DNA from: UBA5336 sp964492485
GTDB taxonomy: Bacteria > Pseudomonadota > Alphaproteobacteria > Caulobacterales > Hyphomonadaceae
Direction: 5' to 3'
Assembly (NCBI GenBank): GCA_964492485.1
Contig: CAZBKM010000002.1
Span: 248,001 to 312,000, forward strand
DNA: 64,000 bases
Shown: in pieces, positions 35,371-43,105 of the stretch
Numbering within the stretch: the first letter of the stretch is position 1
How the letters are laid out: every line of letters starts with the position of its first letter
Translations under genes and position numbers: made by a program
The notes under the pieces: generated by a model
Database searches by the model: none
The model's input: the letters and a program-made list of their open reading frames with translations, nothing else
Told to the model about the DNA's origin: nothing

Positions 35371-35485
35371 GTGGATCTCCGGGCCGTTGGGTTTCGCCGT
35401 GCGCTAGGCCGGGAAAACCGGCGACCCCGACGGCCGCCCCGTGCCCCAAACCCGACGCGTGACCGACCAGCGTGCTCAAGCTCCC

Positions 35486-36406
35486 CTACGCGTTCAGAGC
35501 AGTCCTCGCAGCCACGCAGTCCTTGTGCATCTGTTCGACCATCATCTCAAGGCTGTCGAACCTCAGCTCGGGTCTGAGGAACGCGATCAGCGCCACCTCC
35601 ATCCACTGGCCGTAGAGATCGCCGTCGAAATCGAACAAAAACGTCTCCAGCAACGGATCTCGCAGGCCGGTTGTGGGCGTCCGGCCGAAATTGGCCACGC
35701 CGGGACGCCACGCCTCCTCACCCGCCAGTCGCGCCCGGACGGCATAGACGCCATGGCGCGGGTGAATCAGGTCGTGCAGATGCACATTCGCCGTCGGAAA
35801 GTCGATCGTGCGGCCACGCGCATCCCCATGCTCCACGATTCCCTCTGCGACCCAGGGATGGCCCAGAAGCGCGGCCGCGCGGTCGGGTTCTCCCGCCTGG
35901 AGCGCCTGGCGGATCGCCGTGGAAGATGCCTTCTCGCCGTTCGACCTGACCGGATCGACGATCGTGACGCCAAACCCCAGCGCCCGGCCCAGCGAGGCGA
36001 GGCGCGGGGCGTCACCCATCCGGCCGCGGCCGAACCGGAAATCGAAGCCGACCGCCACGTGGCGCGCACCGAGCCCGGCGTGCAGGACCTCCCGGGCAAA
36101 GTCCTCGTCGGTCATCTTCGCCATGTCCGCATTGAACGGCAGCTCGAACACGGCCTCGGCACCGGCGACCTCAAGGATCTTCCGGTTCCGCCGCTCCGGA
36201 CTCATCAGCCGGAAAGGCGGATCATTCGGGCGGAAGAAGGCCCTTGGCGGGGGCTCGAAGGTCGCGACACCCAGCGGGCCACCCGCCTTGCGCGCCGCCT
36301 CGATCACGGCCATGTGCCCGGGGTGCAGACCATCGAAATTGCCCAGCGCGATGGCATGTCCCTTCGCCCGCTCAGGCAGGTTCCGATAGTCGGCGTAGAC
36401 GGCCAT
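35486..36406 (-). CDS. ribF: Bifunctional riboflavin kinase/FAD synthetase
   Basis: RibF makes FMN and FAD from riboflavin. The 306-residue protein has the nucleotidyltransferase motif LGNFDGLHPGHMAVI, then the riboflavin-kinase half with GVANFGRTPTTG and LETFLFDFDGDLYGQ. The start at 36406 has GGGAG six bases upstream; an in-frame ATG at 36421 is less likely. A MaoC-family gene lies 23 bp upstream on the same strand. Confidence 0.95.
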   Translation of the reverse strand: MAVYADYRNLPERAKGHAIALGNFDGLHPGHMAVIEAARKAGGPLGVATFEPPPRAFFRPNDPPFRLMSPERRNRKILEVAGAEAVFELPFNADMAKMTDEDFAREVLHAGLGARHVAVGFDFRFGRGRMGDAPRLASLGRALGFGVTIVDPVRSNGEKASSTAIRQALQAGEPDRAAALLGHPWVAEGIVEHGDARGRTIDFPTANVHLHDLIHPRHGVYAVRARLAGEEAWRPGVANFGRTPTTGLRDPLLETFLFDFDGDLYGQWMEVALIAFLRPELRFDSLEMMVEQMHKDCVAARTALNA

Positions 36407-36429
36407 GGTGGGCTCCCGCATCGGTCGGT

Positions 36430-36867
36430 TCAGTCCATGTCGGACCGGTTCGGGGCCACGACCCCAGCCTCGCCTGCGATGACCGGCTTGCCATCGACGA
36501 AACAGCCCACCTTCATGGTGACGCGGTTGCCACGGTCCTGCTTCTCCACCACTTCCACCCGGACCTTGACCTTGGCCCCGATGAAGACTGGACGGCGAAA
36601 CCGCATGGTCAGGTGGGTGAAGATGGAGCCCGGACCCGGAAGGTCATTGCCCAGAATGGCGGAAATGAAGCTCGCGGTCAGCGCACCATGGGCGATGCGC
36701 TGGCCAAACACCGAGGACCTGGCAAACTCCTCGTCCAGATGCAGCGGATTATAGTCGCCCGAAACGGCAGCGAACGCCTGCACGTCGCCCTCTTCGACCG
36801 TGTGTTCGGCCTCGTGGAACATGCCGACTTCCAGTTCCTCGTAGCTGTAGCCTCTGGGCTTCGACAT
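36430..36867 (-). CDS. MaoC-family (R)-hydratase
   Basis: This 145-residue hot-dog protein carries the hydratase-2 motif AVSGDYNPLHLDEEFA and downstream FGQRIAHGALTASFIS, which together hold the catalytic Asp and His of (R)-specific enoyl-CoA hydratases such as PhaJ. Length suits a single-domain enzyme. It probably hydrates trans-2-enoyl-CoA. It lies between ribF and a HAD phosphatase gene, a cluster also seen in other alphaproteobacteria. Confidence 0.9.
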   Translation of the reverse strand: MSKPRGYSYEELEVGMFHEAEHTVEEGDVQAFAAVSGDYNPLHLDEEFARSSVFGQRIAHGALTASFISAILGNDLPGPGSIFTHLTMRFRRPVFIGAKVKVRVEVVEKQDRGNRVTMKVGCFVDGKPVIAGEAGVVAPNRSDMD

Positions 36868-36932
36868 GCGCCTTCCCCATTCCGTTTGTCCGATCCGCGC
36901 TTTTAGGGCCGGCGGCCTGACCGGCGCAACGC

Positions 36933-37793
36933 CTACCAGTGCAGCGCGGCCATCGCGTAGGTTGCCGATACACCATGCTCTCTCAGCATCAGCACGGTTT
37001 CCGACTGGAAGTCCCCCGCACCATGGAGCTGGAGCCCCGTGCCCACGTAGAGACTGTCATAGCCCTCATTGCCCGCACCCTTGAGATCCGTGGCCGGCCC
37101 GTCGCCGATCGCCAGGATGCGTGCGTTCGACGGATCGGTCCCGAGTCGCGCCAGGGCCTCGCGCGCGGCACGATAAATGGCCGGATGAGGCTTTCCAGGA
37201 TAGATCACGTGACCACCCAGGGCCTCGTAGATGCGGGCGAGCGCGCCTGCACACCATAGCAGCCTATCGCCAACCCGCACTTGAATGTCAGGGTTCGCAC
37301 AGATCATGGGCAGGCCATGATCCGCGATCTGGGCAAGCTCCCGGGTGTAGGAATCCGGCTCGTCATTCACCGGGTCCCGCAGCCCCATGCACAGCAACAG
37401 ATCAGCCTCCGGGCCGTCGATGAAGGTCAGGTCGAGCCCATCATACAGGTAGCGGTCATGCTCGAAGCCTTCATCGGTACCGAAGCACCAGACCCGTGCG
37501 CCAGGCCGGCGCGCCAGTTCGGCCCGCGCGGCATCTCCGGAGGACACGCAGTCGTCCCAAGCCGTCTCGCTGACGCCCAGAGGCGCAAAGAGCCGGGTCA
37601 CACGGTCCTTGGGAACCGGGGCATTGGTGATCAGCACGACGGGCTTTCCGCATTCGCGAAACCGCGTGAGTGCATCGCTTGCCCCAGCAAATGCCCGACG
37701 TCCATTATGCAAGACGCCCCAGACATCGCATAAGATCGCATCGTAGCGGTCGGACACGGCGGCGAGGCCGTCGATGAAATCGGGGGCGGTCAT
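36933..37793 (-). CDS. HAD-superfamily class IIA hydrolase (TIGR01459-type)
   Basis: This 286-residue protein has HAD motif I in AILCDVWGVLHNG, motif II in VLITNAPVPKD, the Lys in YPGKPHPAIY and motif III in ILAIGDGPATDLKGA. These fit the NagD-like class IIA branch, and the length fits TIGR01459. The substrate is unknown. The start at 37793 lacks a good ribosome-binding site but is the first that gives a HAD N terminus. It is the first gene of the long minus-strand block. Confidence 0.9.
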   Translation of the reverse strand: MTAPDFIDGLAAVSDRYDAILCDVWGVLHNGRRAFAGASDALTRFRECGKPVVLITNAPVPKDRVTRLFAPLGVSETAWDDCVSSGDAARAELARRPGARVWCFGTDEGFEHDRYLYDGLDLTFIDGPEADLLLCMGLRDPVNDEPDSYTRELAQIADHGLPMICANPDIQVRVGDRLLWCAGALARIYEALGGHVIYPGKPHPAIYRAAREALARLGTDPSNARILAIGDGPATDLKGAGNEGYDSLYVGTGLQLHGAGDFQSETVLMLREHGVSATYAMAALHW

Positions 37794-37921
37794 CCGGGCG
37801 AGGTAGACTGGCCCTTCACCGGGGTCAATTCCGCATGACCTGGCGCAAGACGACCGGAAGGAACGCGGTCTAGGACCCGCAGAGATCCGCCCGCGAGCGG
37901 CGCAACGAGAGAGGAAACGAC

Positions 37922-39667
37922 ATGGACGGTGCCCACGACCCGCACGGTCACGGAATGATGATAAAGGACGCCCTGGTGTTCCTGTTCGCAGCGGGCGTCG
38001 TCGTTCCGGTCTTCCGTGCGGTGCGCCTTCCAGCGGTGGTCGGTTTCCTGCTGGCCGGGCTCGCACTCGGTCCCTACGCGCTCGGGGCGCTGGCGGACTA
38101 CTGGGCACCTGTGGGCCTGTTCACCATCTCCGACCCGGACGCCGTCGACCTGTTCGCGGAGCTCGGCGTCCTGTTCCTCCTGTTCCTGATCGGACTTGAG
38201 CTCTCCTTCGAGAAGCTCTGGGCGCTGCGGCGGGCCGTGTTCGGCGCCGGCGCGTTCCAGGCCGGCCTGAGCGCGCTCGTCATCGGCCTGGCCCTGTCAC
38301 TCATGGGGATTCCGGCAAACACGGCGGCCATTGTCGGACTGGCCCTCGCTTTGTCCTCGACTGCCATCGTGATGCAGATCCTGATCGAGGAACGTCGGGC
38401 GGCCACGCCGGCAGGACGGGCCGCCCTCGCAATCCTGCTGTTCCAGGACCTGCTGGTGGCGCCTATCCTTATCTTCGTAGGCTTCGCCCAGCGCGAAGGC
38501 GGCGGCAGTTTGCTCGGCAGCATTACGGAGGCTGCGGTCCAGGGCACGATCGCGCTCGTGGCGATCGTTGCGATCGGCCGGTTCCTGCTGCGCCGCGTCT
38601 TCAAGCTGGCCGCCATGGCGGGCGGGCGGGACTTTCTCATGGCGCTAAGCCTTCTGACGGTCGTGGGCGCTGCGGTCATCACGGCCAGTGCGGGCCTGTC
38701 GCTGGCTCTAGGGGCGTTCCTGGCAGGCCTGCTGCTGGGCGAGACCGAATTCAAGCACCAGACCGAGGTCGATCTGGAGCCGTTCAAGGGTCTGCTGCTG
38801 GGCCTCTTCTTCATGAGCGTGGGCATGGATCTCGACCTGGCGACGGTGCTCGGCAGCGCGCCTGTCGTCCTTGCCGGACTGGTCGCCCTTCTGCTCGTGA
38901 AGGGCGCCCTGGCCTATCTGGCCTGCCGCCTGTTCGCAGGGCGCGCAGGGCTGTCGCTTGAAGCCGCCTTCCTGCTCGCGCCCGCCGGGGAGTTCGCCTT
39001 CGTGATCCTGGCCGCCGCGCGCGCCGGAGAGCTGATCTCGGCGGAACTGACCGCCATCGTGGCTGCGATCGTGGGGCTCTCCATGCTCCTGGTGCCCGCG
39101 CTCGGGCGGCTCGGCCTGCTGGCAGCAGCGCGCCGTCCCGATCCGGGCCCGCCGGCGCCGCAGCTTGGCGACTATGCGGATCTTTCGGGCCACGTGATCA
39201 TCGCCGGGTTTGGACGCGTCGGACAGGCGATCGGCCACATCCTGTCGGGGGAATCGGCGGAACTGGTCGCGCTCGACCGTGATCCCAAGCGAATCGCCGA
39301 ACAGCGTGACGCCGGCTGGCGGGCCTATCTTGGCGACGCGGCGCGTCCGGAAATCCTGAACCGGGCCGGTGCGGCAGGGGCCGCCCTCTTCATCGTGACG
39401 GTGGACGACCCGGTCAGCGCGGTGGCGATGGTCCGTGCGGTACGGAGCGTACGCACCGATGCGCCGATCCTGGCCCGGGCCCGCGACGCCGAACATGCCC
39501 GTGATCTGATGGATGCCGGCGCCACCTACGTGATCCCAGACGCCATCGAGGCGGGCCTTCAGCTTGCCGGACGCGCGCTGCGGGAGTTTGGCTACGCGTC
39601 CGAAACCGTGCGCGACCGTCTCGCGGCCGTACGAGACGATGAGTACCGTCAAGGCGAGGCCGTCTAG
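37922..39667 (+). CDS. Kef-type monovalent cation:proton antiporter (CPA2) with RCK domain
   Basis: This 581-residue protein has a His-rich N terminus, about 12 membrane helices through residue 400, and a cytosolic TrkA-N domain from about 423 with HVIIAGFGRVGQAIGHIL. Length and architecture suit the KefB/KefC group. GAGAGGAAACGAC gives a strong ribosome-binding site. The TAG stop (39665-39667) lies inside the terminal TCTAGAGC of a 107-bp repeat, so the repeat sets the C terminus. Potassium efflux or pH homeostasis is likely. Confidence 0.93.
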   Translation: MDGAHDPHGHGMMIKDALVFLFAAGVVVPVFRAVRLPAVVGFLLAGLALGPYALGALADYWAPVGLFTISDPDAVDLFAELGVLFLLFLIGLELSFEKLWALRRAVFGAGAFQAGLSALVIGLALSLMGIPANTAAIVGLALALSSTAIVMQILIEERRAATPAGRAALAILLFQDLLVAPILIFVGFAQREGGGSLLGSITEAAVQGTIALVAIVAIGRFLLRRVFKLAAMAGGRDFLMALSLLTVVGAAVITASAGLSLALGAFLAGLLLGETEFKHQTEVDLEPFKGLLLGLFFMSVGMDLDLATVLGSAPVVLAGLVALLLVKGALAYLACRLFAGRAGLSLEAAFLLAPAGEFAFVILAAARAGELISAELTAIVAAIVGLSMLLVPALGRLGLLAAARRPDPGPPAPQLGDYADLSGHVIIAGFGRVGQAIGHILSGESAELVALDRDPKRIAEQRDAGWRAYLGDAARPEILNRAGAAGAALFIVTVDDPVSAVAMVRAVRSVRTDAPILARARDAEHARDLMDAGATYVIPDAIEAGLQLAGRALREFGYASETVRDRLAAVRDDEYRQGEAV

Positions 39668-39769
39668 AGCAAGTTCGGAGCAAACGGACTCGGTTGCGAA
39701 CGGATACTTGCGCAAAAACAATGATGTAAAGCGACGGCCTGGAGTGAAACGAAAGACCGGCGCTCTAGA
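39663..39769. repeat. 107-bp dispersed element, copy B
   Basis: The element is bounded by perfect 8-bp inverted ends, TCTAGAGC and GCTCTAGA. It has four differences in 107 bp from the inverted copy at 34669-34775. It opens with CTAGAGCAAGTTCGGAGCA, a form of the start of the type B repeats. It is non-coding and could be a MITE-like unit. Confidence 0.88.
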
Positions 39770-39885
39770 GTATCCGTCTTGGTCAAGCCACTCTCGGAGA
39801 CCATTCTCGGTTATCGCGGACCCGGGCGTCGGTTTGCCTGCGCTTCAGACTTGATGGGGTCTCTCGCGCGCTGCCTGCCTCGGGC

Positions 39886-41196
39886 TCAGTGAACCACGCC
39901 TATCCGGCGGAGCATGTCCGGCGAGGGCGCGGTCTCTTCCATCAGCGAGGCCTTGATTGGACGCGGCGATCCGAACACATGCCCCTGACCGAAGGGGATG
40001 CCGTATTCGAGGATCTCTACCACGCTGGTCTCGTCTTCAAGCCGGTCTGCAATCAGGGTGACCCCATGGCGGGCAAACACCGAGGCGACCTCTTCACCAG
40101 GTACATGCTGGGACTGGGACTGGACGGGACGGGGGCCGCGCGGGTCCCGGGCCTGATCGAGGAGACGGTGGGCGTCCATCTTGACGAAGCGTACACCGGC
40201 GTCCTGCAGGCGTGGCAGGTCGAGATTCAGGCCCGGCGCATGGTCCAGGGAGAAGCGAAAGCCCAGCGCCGACAGCCGATCCATGTTCTCGCGCATGGTC
40301 CGGTCACGCGTCTCGAACCGATCAGCGGGGAGCTCGAAGATCACGGCGCCCGACAGGTCGCGGTTCTCCGCCATGAAGCTGGCAAACACGTCAAACACCC
40401 GACTGTCACCAAGCGTCGCGGCGGACAGGTTGCAGAAGACACCCACGCGCCGATCCCGCTCGGCCAGACGGCGGACGATCTGGACGCACCGGAAGAGGGT
40501 CAGCGTGTCGACCACGCCCATCTTCTGGGTCCGGCGGGCCACATCGAGAAAGTCGCCCGGCCCGATCAGGCTTCCATCCGAGCGGCGAAGCCGGCTCAGC
40601 CCTTCATAGAAAGCCACGCGACGCTGCGGAAGGGACACCACGGGCTGCAGGTGAAGCTCGACCCGGCCCGCCTCGAGCGCCGCCCGGATCTCCTCGAAGG
40701 CACGCGCCTCGGACGGTTCGGACGGGCGGGCGGCGCGCGCCTGCGGCGCCTCCGGGGCGGCGTGCCCGTTGTGCGGGGCAAGGCGCGGACGTCCCTCCCG
40801 GCCTGCGAGCGTGTCGCGCCCGCCTTCGAAACTGCGTGACAGCCGCTCGATCAGGGCTTCGAGCTGGCGCATTTCCGTGACCAGCGCATCGCGACGTTCG
40901 GTCAGCTCGTGCTTCACGGTGGTCTCGACGGCGTCCGTGCGGGCCTTGAGGACGTCCACCTGTTCGCCCAGGTCCTTGTCCTGCACCTCAAGCGCGGCAA
41001 TCCGTGCCTCGATACCCGGATCGCGTCCGCGCGCAATGAACAGGTGCGCCTGCCCCAGAACCAGCGCCGCCGACGCGCCGAGACCGCCCGCGAACCATGG
41101 GTCCATCATGGTCACGTCCCAGGCCGCGAACCCGACCACGCCGCCAATGGCGAGGTACAGAAGAAAAAACACCACACGCATACGATCGGTACCCAT
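39886..41196 (-). CDS. tipF: TipF-like membrane protein with degenerate EAL domain
   Basis: This 436-residue protein has two N-terminal membrane helices (about 6-25 and 32-50), a coiled coil (about 60-125) and a C-terminal EAL-type domain. The domain is degenerate: EAL reads EGL in YEGLSRLR, and the DDFG segment reads SLDHAPGLN. CNLSAATLGD and a FEL-P segment remain. This architecture and length match TipF, the Caulobacter flagellar-positioning factor that binds cyclic di-GMP without cleaving it. The identification rests on architecture, not alignment. The start at 41196 is preferred over 41181 or 41244. Confidence 0.78.
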   Translation of the reverse strand: MGTDRMRVVFFLLYLAIGGVVGFAAWDVTMMDPWFAGGLGASAALVLGQAHLFIARGRDPGIEARIAALEVQDKDLGEQVDVLKARTDAVETTVKHELTERRDALVTEMRQLEALIERLSRSFEGGRDTLAGREGRPRLAPHNGHAAPEAPQARAARPSEPSEARAFEEIRAALEAGRVELHLQPVVSLPQRRVAFYEGLSRLRRSDGSLIGPGDFLDVARRTQKMGVVDTLTLFRCVQIVRRLAERDRRVGVFCNLSAATLGDSRVFDVFASFMAENRDLSGAVIFELPADRFETRDRTMRENMDRLSALGFRFSLDHAPGLNLDLPRLQDAGVRFVKMDAHRLLDQARDPRGPRPVQSQSQHVPGEEVASVFARHGVTLIADRLEDETSVVEILEYGIPFGQGHVFGSPRPIKASLMEETAPSPDMLRRIGVVH

Positions 41197-41277
41197 CGTT
41201 CCTGCTCGCCCGTCAGGCGAACCAGGCCCCACACCCTGACACACTCACCTGAAATACACCTGAACGGGATTCGTGAC

Positions 41278-41306
41278 AAAACGCCTCGATCATCTTGAGG
41301 CGTTTT
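41278..41306 (-). terminator. Strong intrinsic terminator hairpin
   Basis: AAAACGCCTC and GAGGCGTTTT form a 10-bp stem around a 9-nt loop, with T residues on the plus strand continuing to 41309. Read on the minus strand the stem ends in four U residues, so it can act in both directions. The stop codon of the upstream lipoprotein gene (41292-41290) lies in the loop. Confidence 0.85.
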
Positions 41307-42135
41307 TTTCGGTCATGGCCCGGCCCTCCGAGGACAGAAGAACACCCGGCGGCCGGATTGGCCAGACCAGATCGTCGCCGTCGCACGAAAGTGACCGGTG
41401 CCGGTCAGGGTCAGCCCGCTCGTCAGCCCGCTCGTCTGGCCGCTCGTCAGCCCGCTCGTCTGGCCGCTGGTCTGGCCCCGGGTCCGGCTCGGCACTGGTG
41501 GACGCACAGCCGCGCACCTCGAGAACGATCCCGCCATAGCGCAGGCTGAAGGTGGCTGCGTCCGGACGGTCGGCGTGTCCGGTGATGGACAGATCGCCGG
41601 TGTCATAAACCGGCCGGGCCTGCGGGGTGGACAGGTCGGCAGCCCGCAACACCGCGCTGGCGAAACCGCCTGCAGGGGCAGAGCGCACATGGGTGTCGGC
41701 GTCGGCGCGTTCCATCGCCTGGTCGAGTGCGGCGGCCATCGCTTCGGTACCGTCCGGCCCGATAACCGCCAGCGGGGTCGCGCGCCCTGCGCGCCAGGAC
41801 CCGTTCCGCACCCTCAGAAGGCCTTCAAGTCGGGCGGCGGACAGGTCGGGCAACAGCACGAGATCGGGAGCAGCGACACCGAGGGCCTCCAGCGCCCGGT
41901 AAGCCCCTTCCGGTGCGCCGATCAGCACGGTCTTCCCGCCGGCCATCACGATGGCGCATGCGTGCGGAACGGCAACGCCGGTGCAGGGCAAAACGGCGAA
42001 GTCGCGGGGGCGCACCTCGAAGTCGGGTGCCGCCTTCTCAGGCCCCTCCGCCGGCGCCCCGCAGGCCGCCAGCCCGGCGAGACAGGCTGCTGCCATCGAA
42101 CGTCTCCACGACAGGATGGGAGAGCCGGGTGTCAT
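41290..42135 (-). CDS. Lipoprotein with degenerate metallo-beta-lactamase-like fold
   Basis: This 281-residue protein has a lipoprotein signal ending LAAC (Cys25). The core reads like an MBL-fold hydrolase: CAIVMAGGKTVLIGAPEG resembles the first strands, and APDLVLLPDLSAARLEGLLR sits where tHxHxDHxxGL would be. The zinc ligands are missing. TPLAVIGPDGTEAMAAALD matches the PLxVxGPpGt segment of ribonuclease Z-like proteins. The last part holds a 4-residue repeat of DER units coded by a 72-bp tandem array. The gene begins five bases after the FAH-family stop. The function is unknown. Confidence 0.75.
   Translation of the reverse strand: MTPGSPILSWRRSMAAACLAGLAACGAPAEGPEKAAPDFEVRPRDFAVLPCTGVAVPHACAIVMAGGKTVLIGAPEGAYRALEALGVAAPDLVLLPDLSAARLEGLLRVRNGSWRAGRATPLAVIGPDGTEAMAAALDQAMERADADTHVRSAPAGGFASAVLRAADLSTPQARPVYDTGDLSITGHADRPDAATFSLRYGGIVLEVRGCASTSAEPDPGPDQRPDERADERPDERADERADPDRHRSLSCDGDDLVWPIRPPGVLLSSEGRAMTEKNASR
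41412..41483. repeat. In-frame 12-bp tandem repeat, six units
   Basis: Six 12-bp units (CAGCCCGCTCGT or CTGGCCGCTCGT types) lie head to tail. They are in frame with the minus-strand lipoprotein gene and encode repeats of P/A-D-E-R. Unit number could vary between strains without a frameshift. Confidence 0.85.
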
Positions 42136-42139
42136 GGTC

Positions 42140-42994
42140 CTAGCCGATCCGCGTCTCGCCGGGTTCGGCAATGATCTCGTTCTCGATCGCGCCGATGCCG
42201 TCGATCTCGATACGGACCCGGTCGCCCACCGCCAGGAAACGCGGCGGATCGAAACCCGCCCCGACGCCCGCGGGTGTGCCGGTGAACAGGACGTCACCCG
42301 GCTCCAGCGTGAAGGCGGCCGTCAGATGGGCAATCTGTTGTCCGATCGGGTGGACCATCTGGCCTGCGGTGCCCTCCTGCCGCAGGTCGCCCGACACCCA
42401 GGTCCGTATTCGCAGGCCTGCCAGGTCCGCAACCTCGTCGGGCGTGACGAGCCAGGGGCCGAAGGGTGCATGGGTGTCGAAGCCCTTGCCCATGATCATG
42501 GTGGGCGAGGCTCTCTGCCAATCCCGGACGGAGTAATCGCAGCCGACGGCGAAACCCGCCACGATCTCCATCGCGCGGTCTGCGGGAACGTGGCGCCCAC
42601 GCCGACCGATGACGACCACCAGCTCTCCTTCATAGTCGAGCTGATCGGAAACCTTCGGCAGATGAACGGGCGCATAGGGCGCGTTTGCGGCCGTGGACTG
42701 CTTGTTGAACCATTTCTGGACGCCCTCGCCCGGCAGGTTCGCGAAGCTCACACTCTCGGCCGCGTGGGCCGCATAGTTCAGACCGATGGCGAGGATCTTG
42801 CCGGGCCGCAGGATTGGCTGCAGCAGGGTGACCTCTTGCAGGGCGATGCGAGGGTATCGGACCGCAGGCTCAAGGACGCGCGCGCCTGACAGCCAATGCT
42901 CCAGCGGCGTCGCGCCAAGGTCGACCACCTGGTCGCCCTCCAGATAGCCGGCCCTGGGCGATCCGACGTCAAGACGGAAGCTTAGCCACCGCAT
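42140..42994 (-). CDS. Fumarylacetoacetate hydrolase-family protein
   Basis: This 284-residue protein has an N-terminal FAH domain followed by the catalytic core. KILAIGLNYAAHAAE, LDYEGELVVVIGRRG, GCDYSVRDWQ and DVLFTGTPAGVGAGF are the typical metal- and substrate-binding segments. Family members include fumarylpyruvate hydrolase and ureidoglycolate lyase; the substrate here cannot be fixed. It is followed by the degenerate MBL-fold lipoprotein and is divergent from the DUF262 gene. Confidence 0.9.
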   Translation of the reverse strand: MRWLSFRLDVGSPRAGYLEGDQVVDLGATPLEHWLSGARVLEPAVRYPRIALQEVTLLQPILRPGKILAIGLNYAAHAAESVSFANLPGEGVQKWFNKQSTAANAPYAPVHLPKVSDQLDYEGELVVVIGRRGRHVPADRAMEIVAGFAVGCDYSVRDWQRASPTMIMGKGFDTHAPFGPWLVTPDEVADLAGLRIRTWVSGDLRQEGTAGQMVHPIGQQIAHLTAAFTLEPGDVLFTGTPAGVGAGFDPPRFLAVGDRVRIEIDGIGAIENEIIAEPGETRIG

Positions 42995-43105
42995 GGCCGT
43001 GATCCGCCTGTCACACCCGTCCGGGTTTTCGTCTGCGTCATGATCATTTCGTGTTGTCGCTCCCGAGGCCCCAAGCTAGGCGACGTGTTGGCAGGGAAGT
43101 CCGGA

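Noticed and set aside
35371..35485. A terminator hairpin (GCCGG-GAAAA-CCGGC) upstream of the YbjN-like gene
   Set aside because: The stem is only five base pairs with no U-tract, and such stems are expected by chance in GC-rich DNA.
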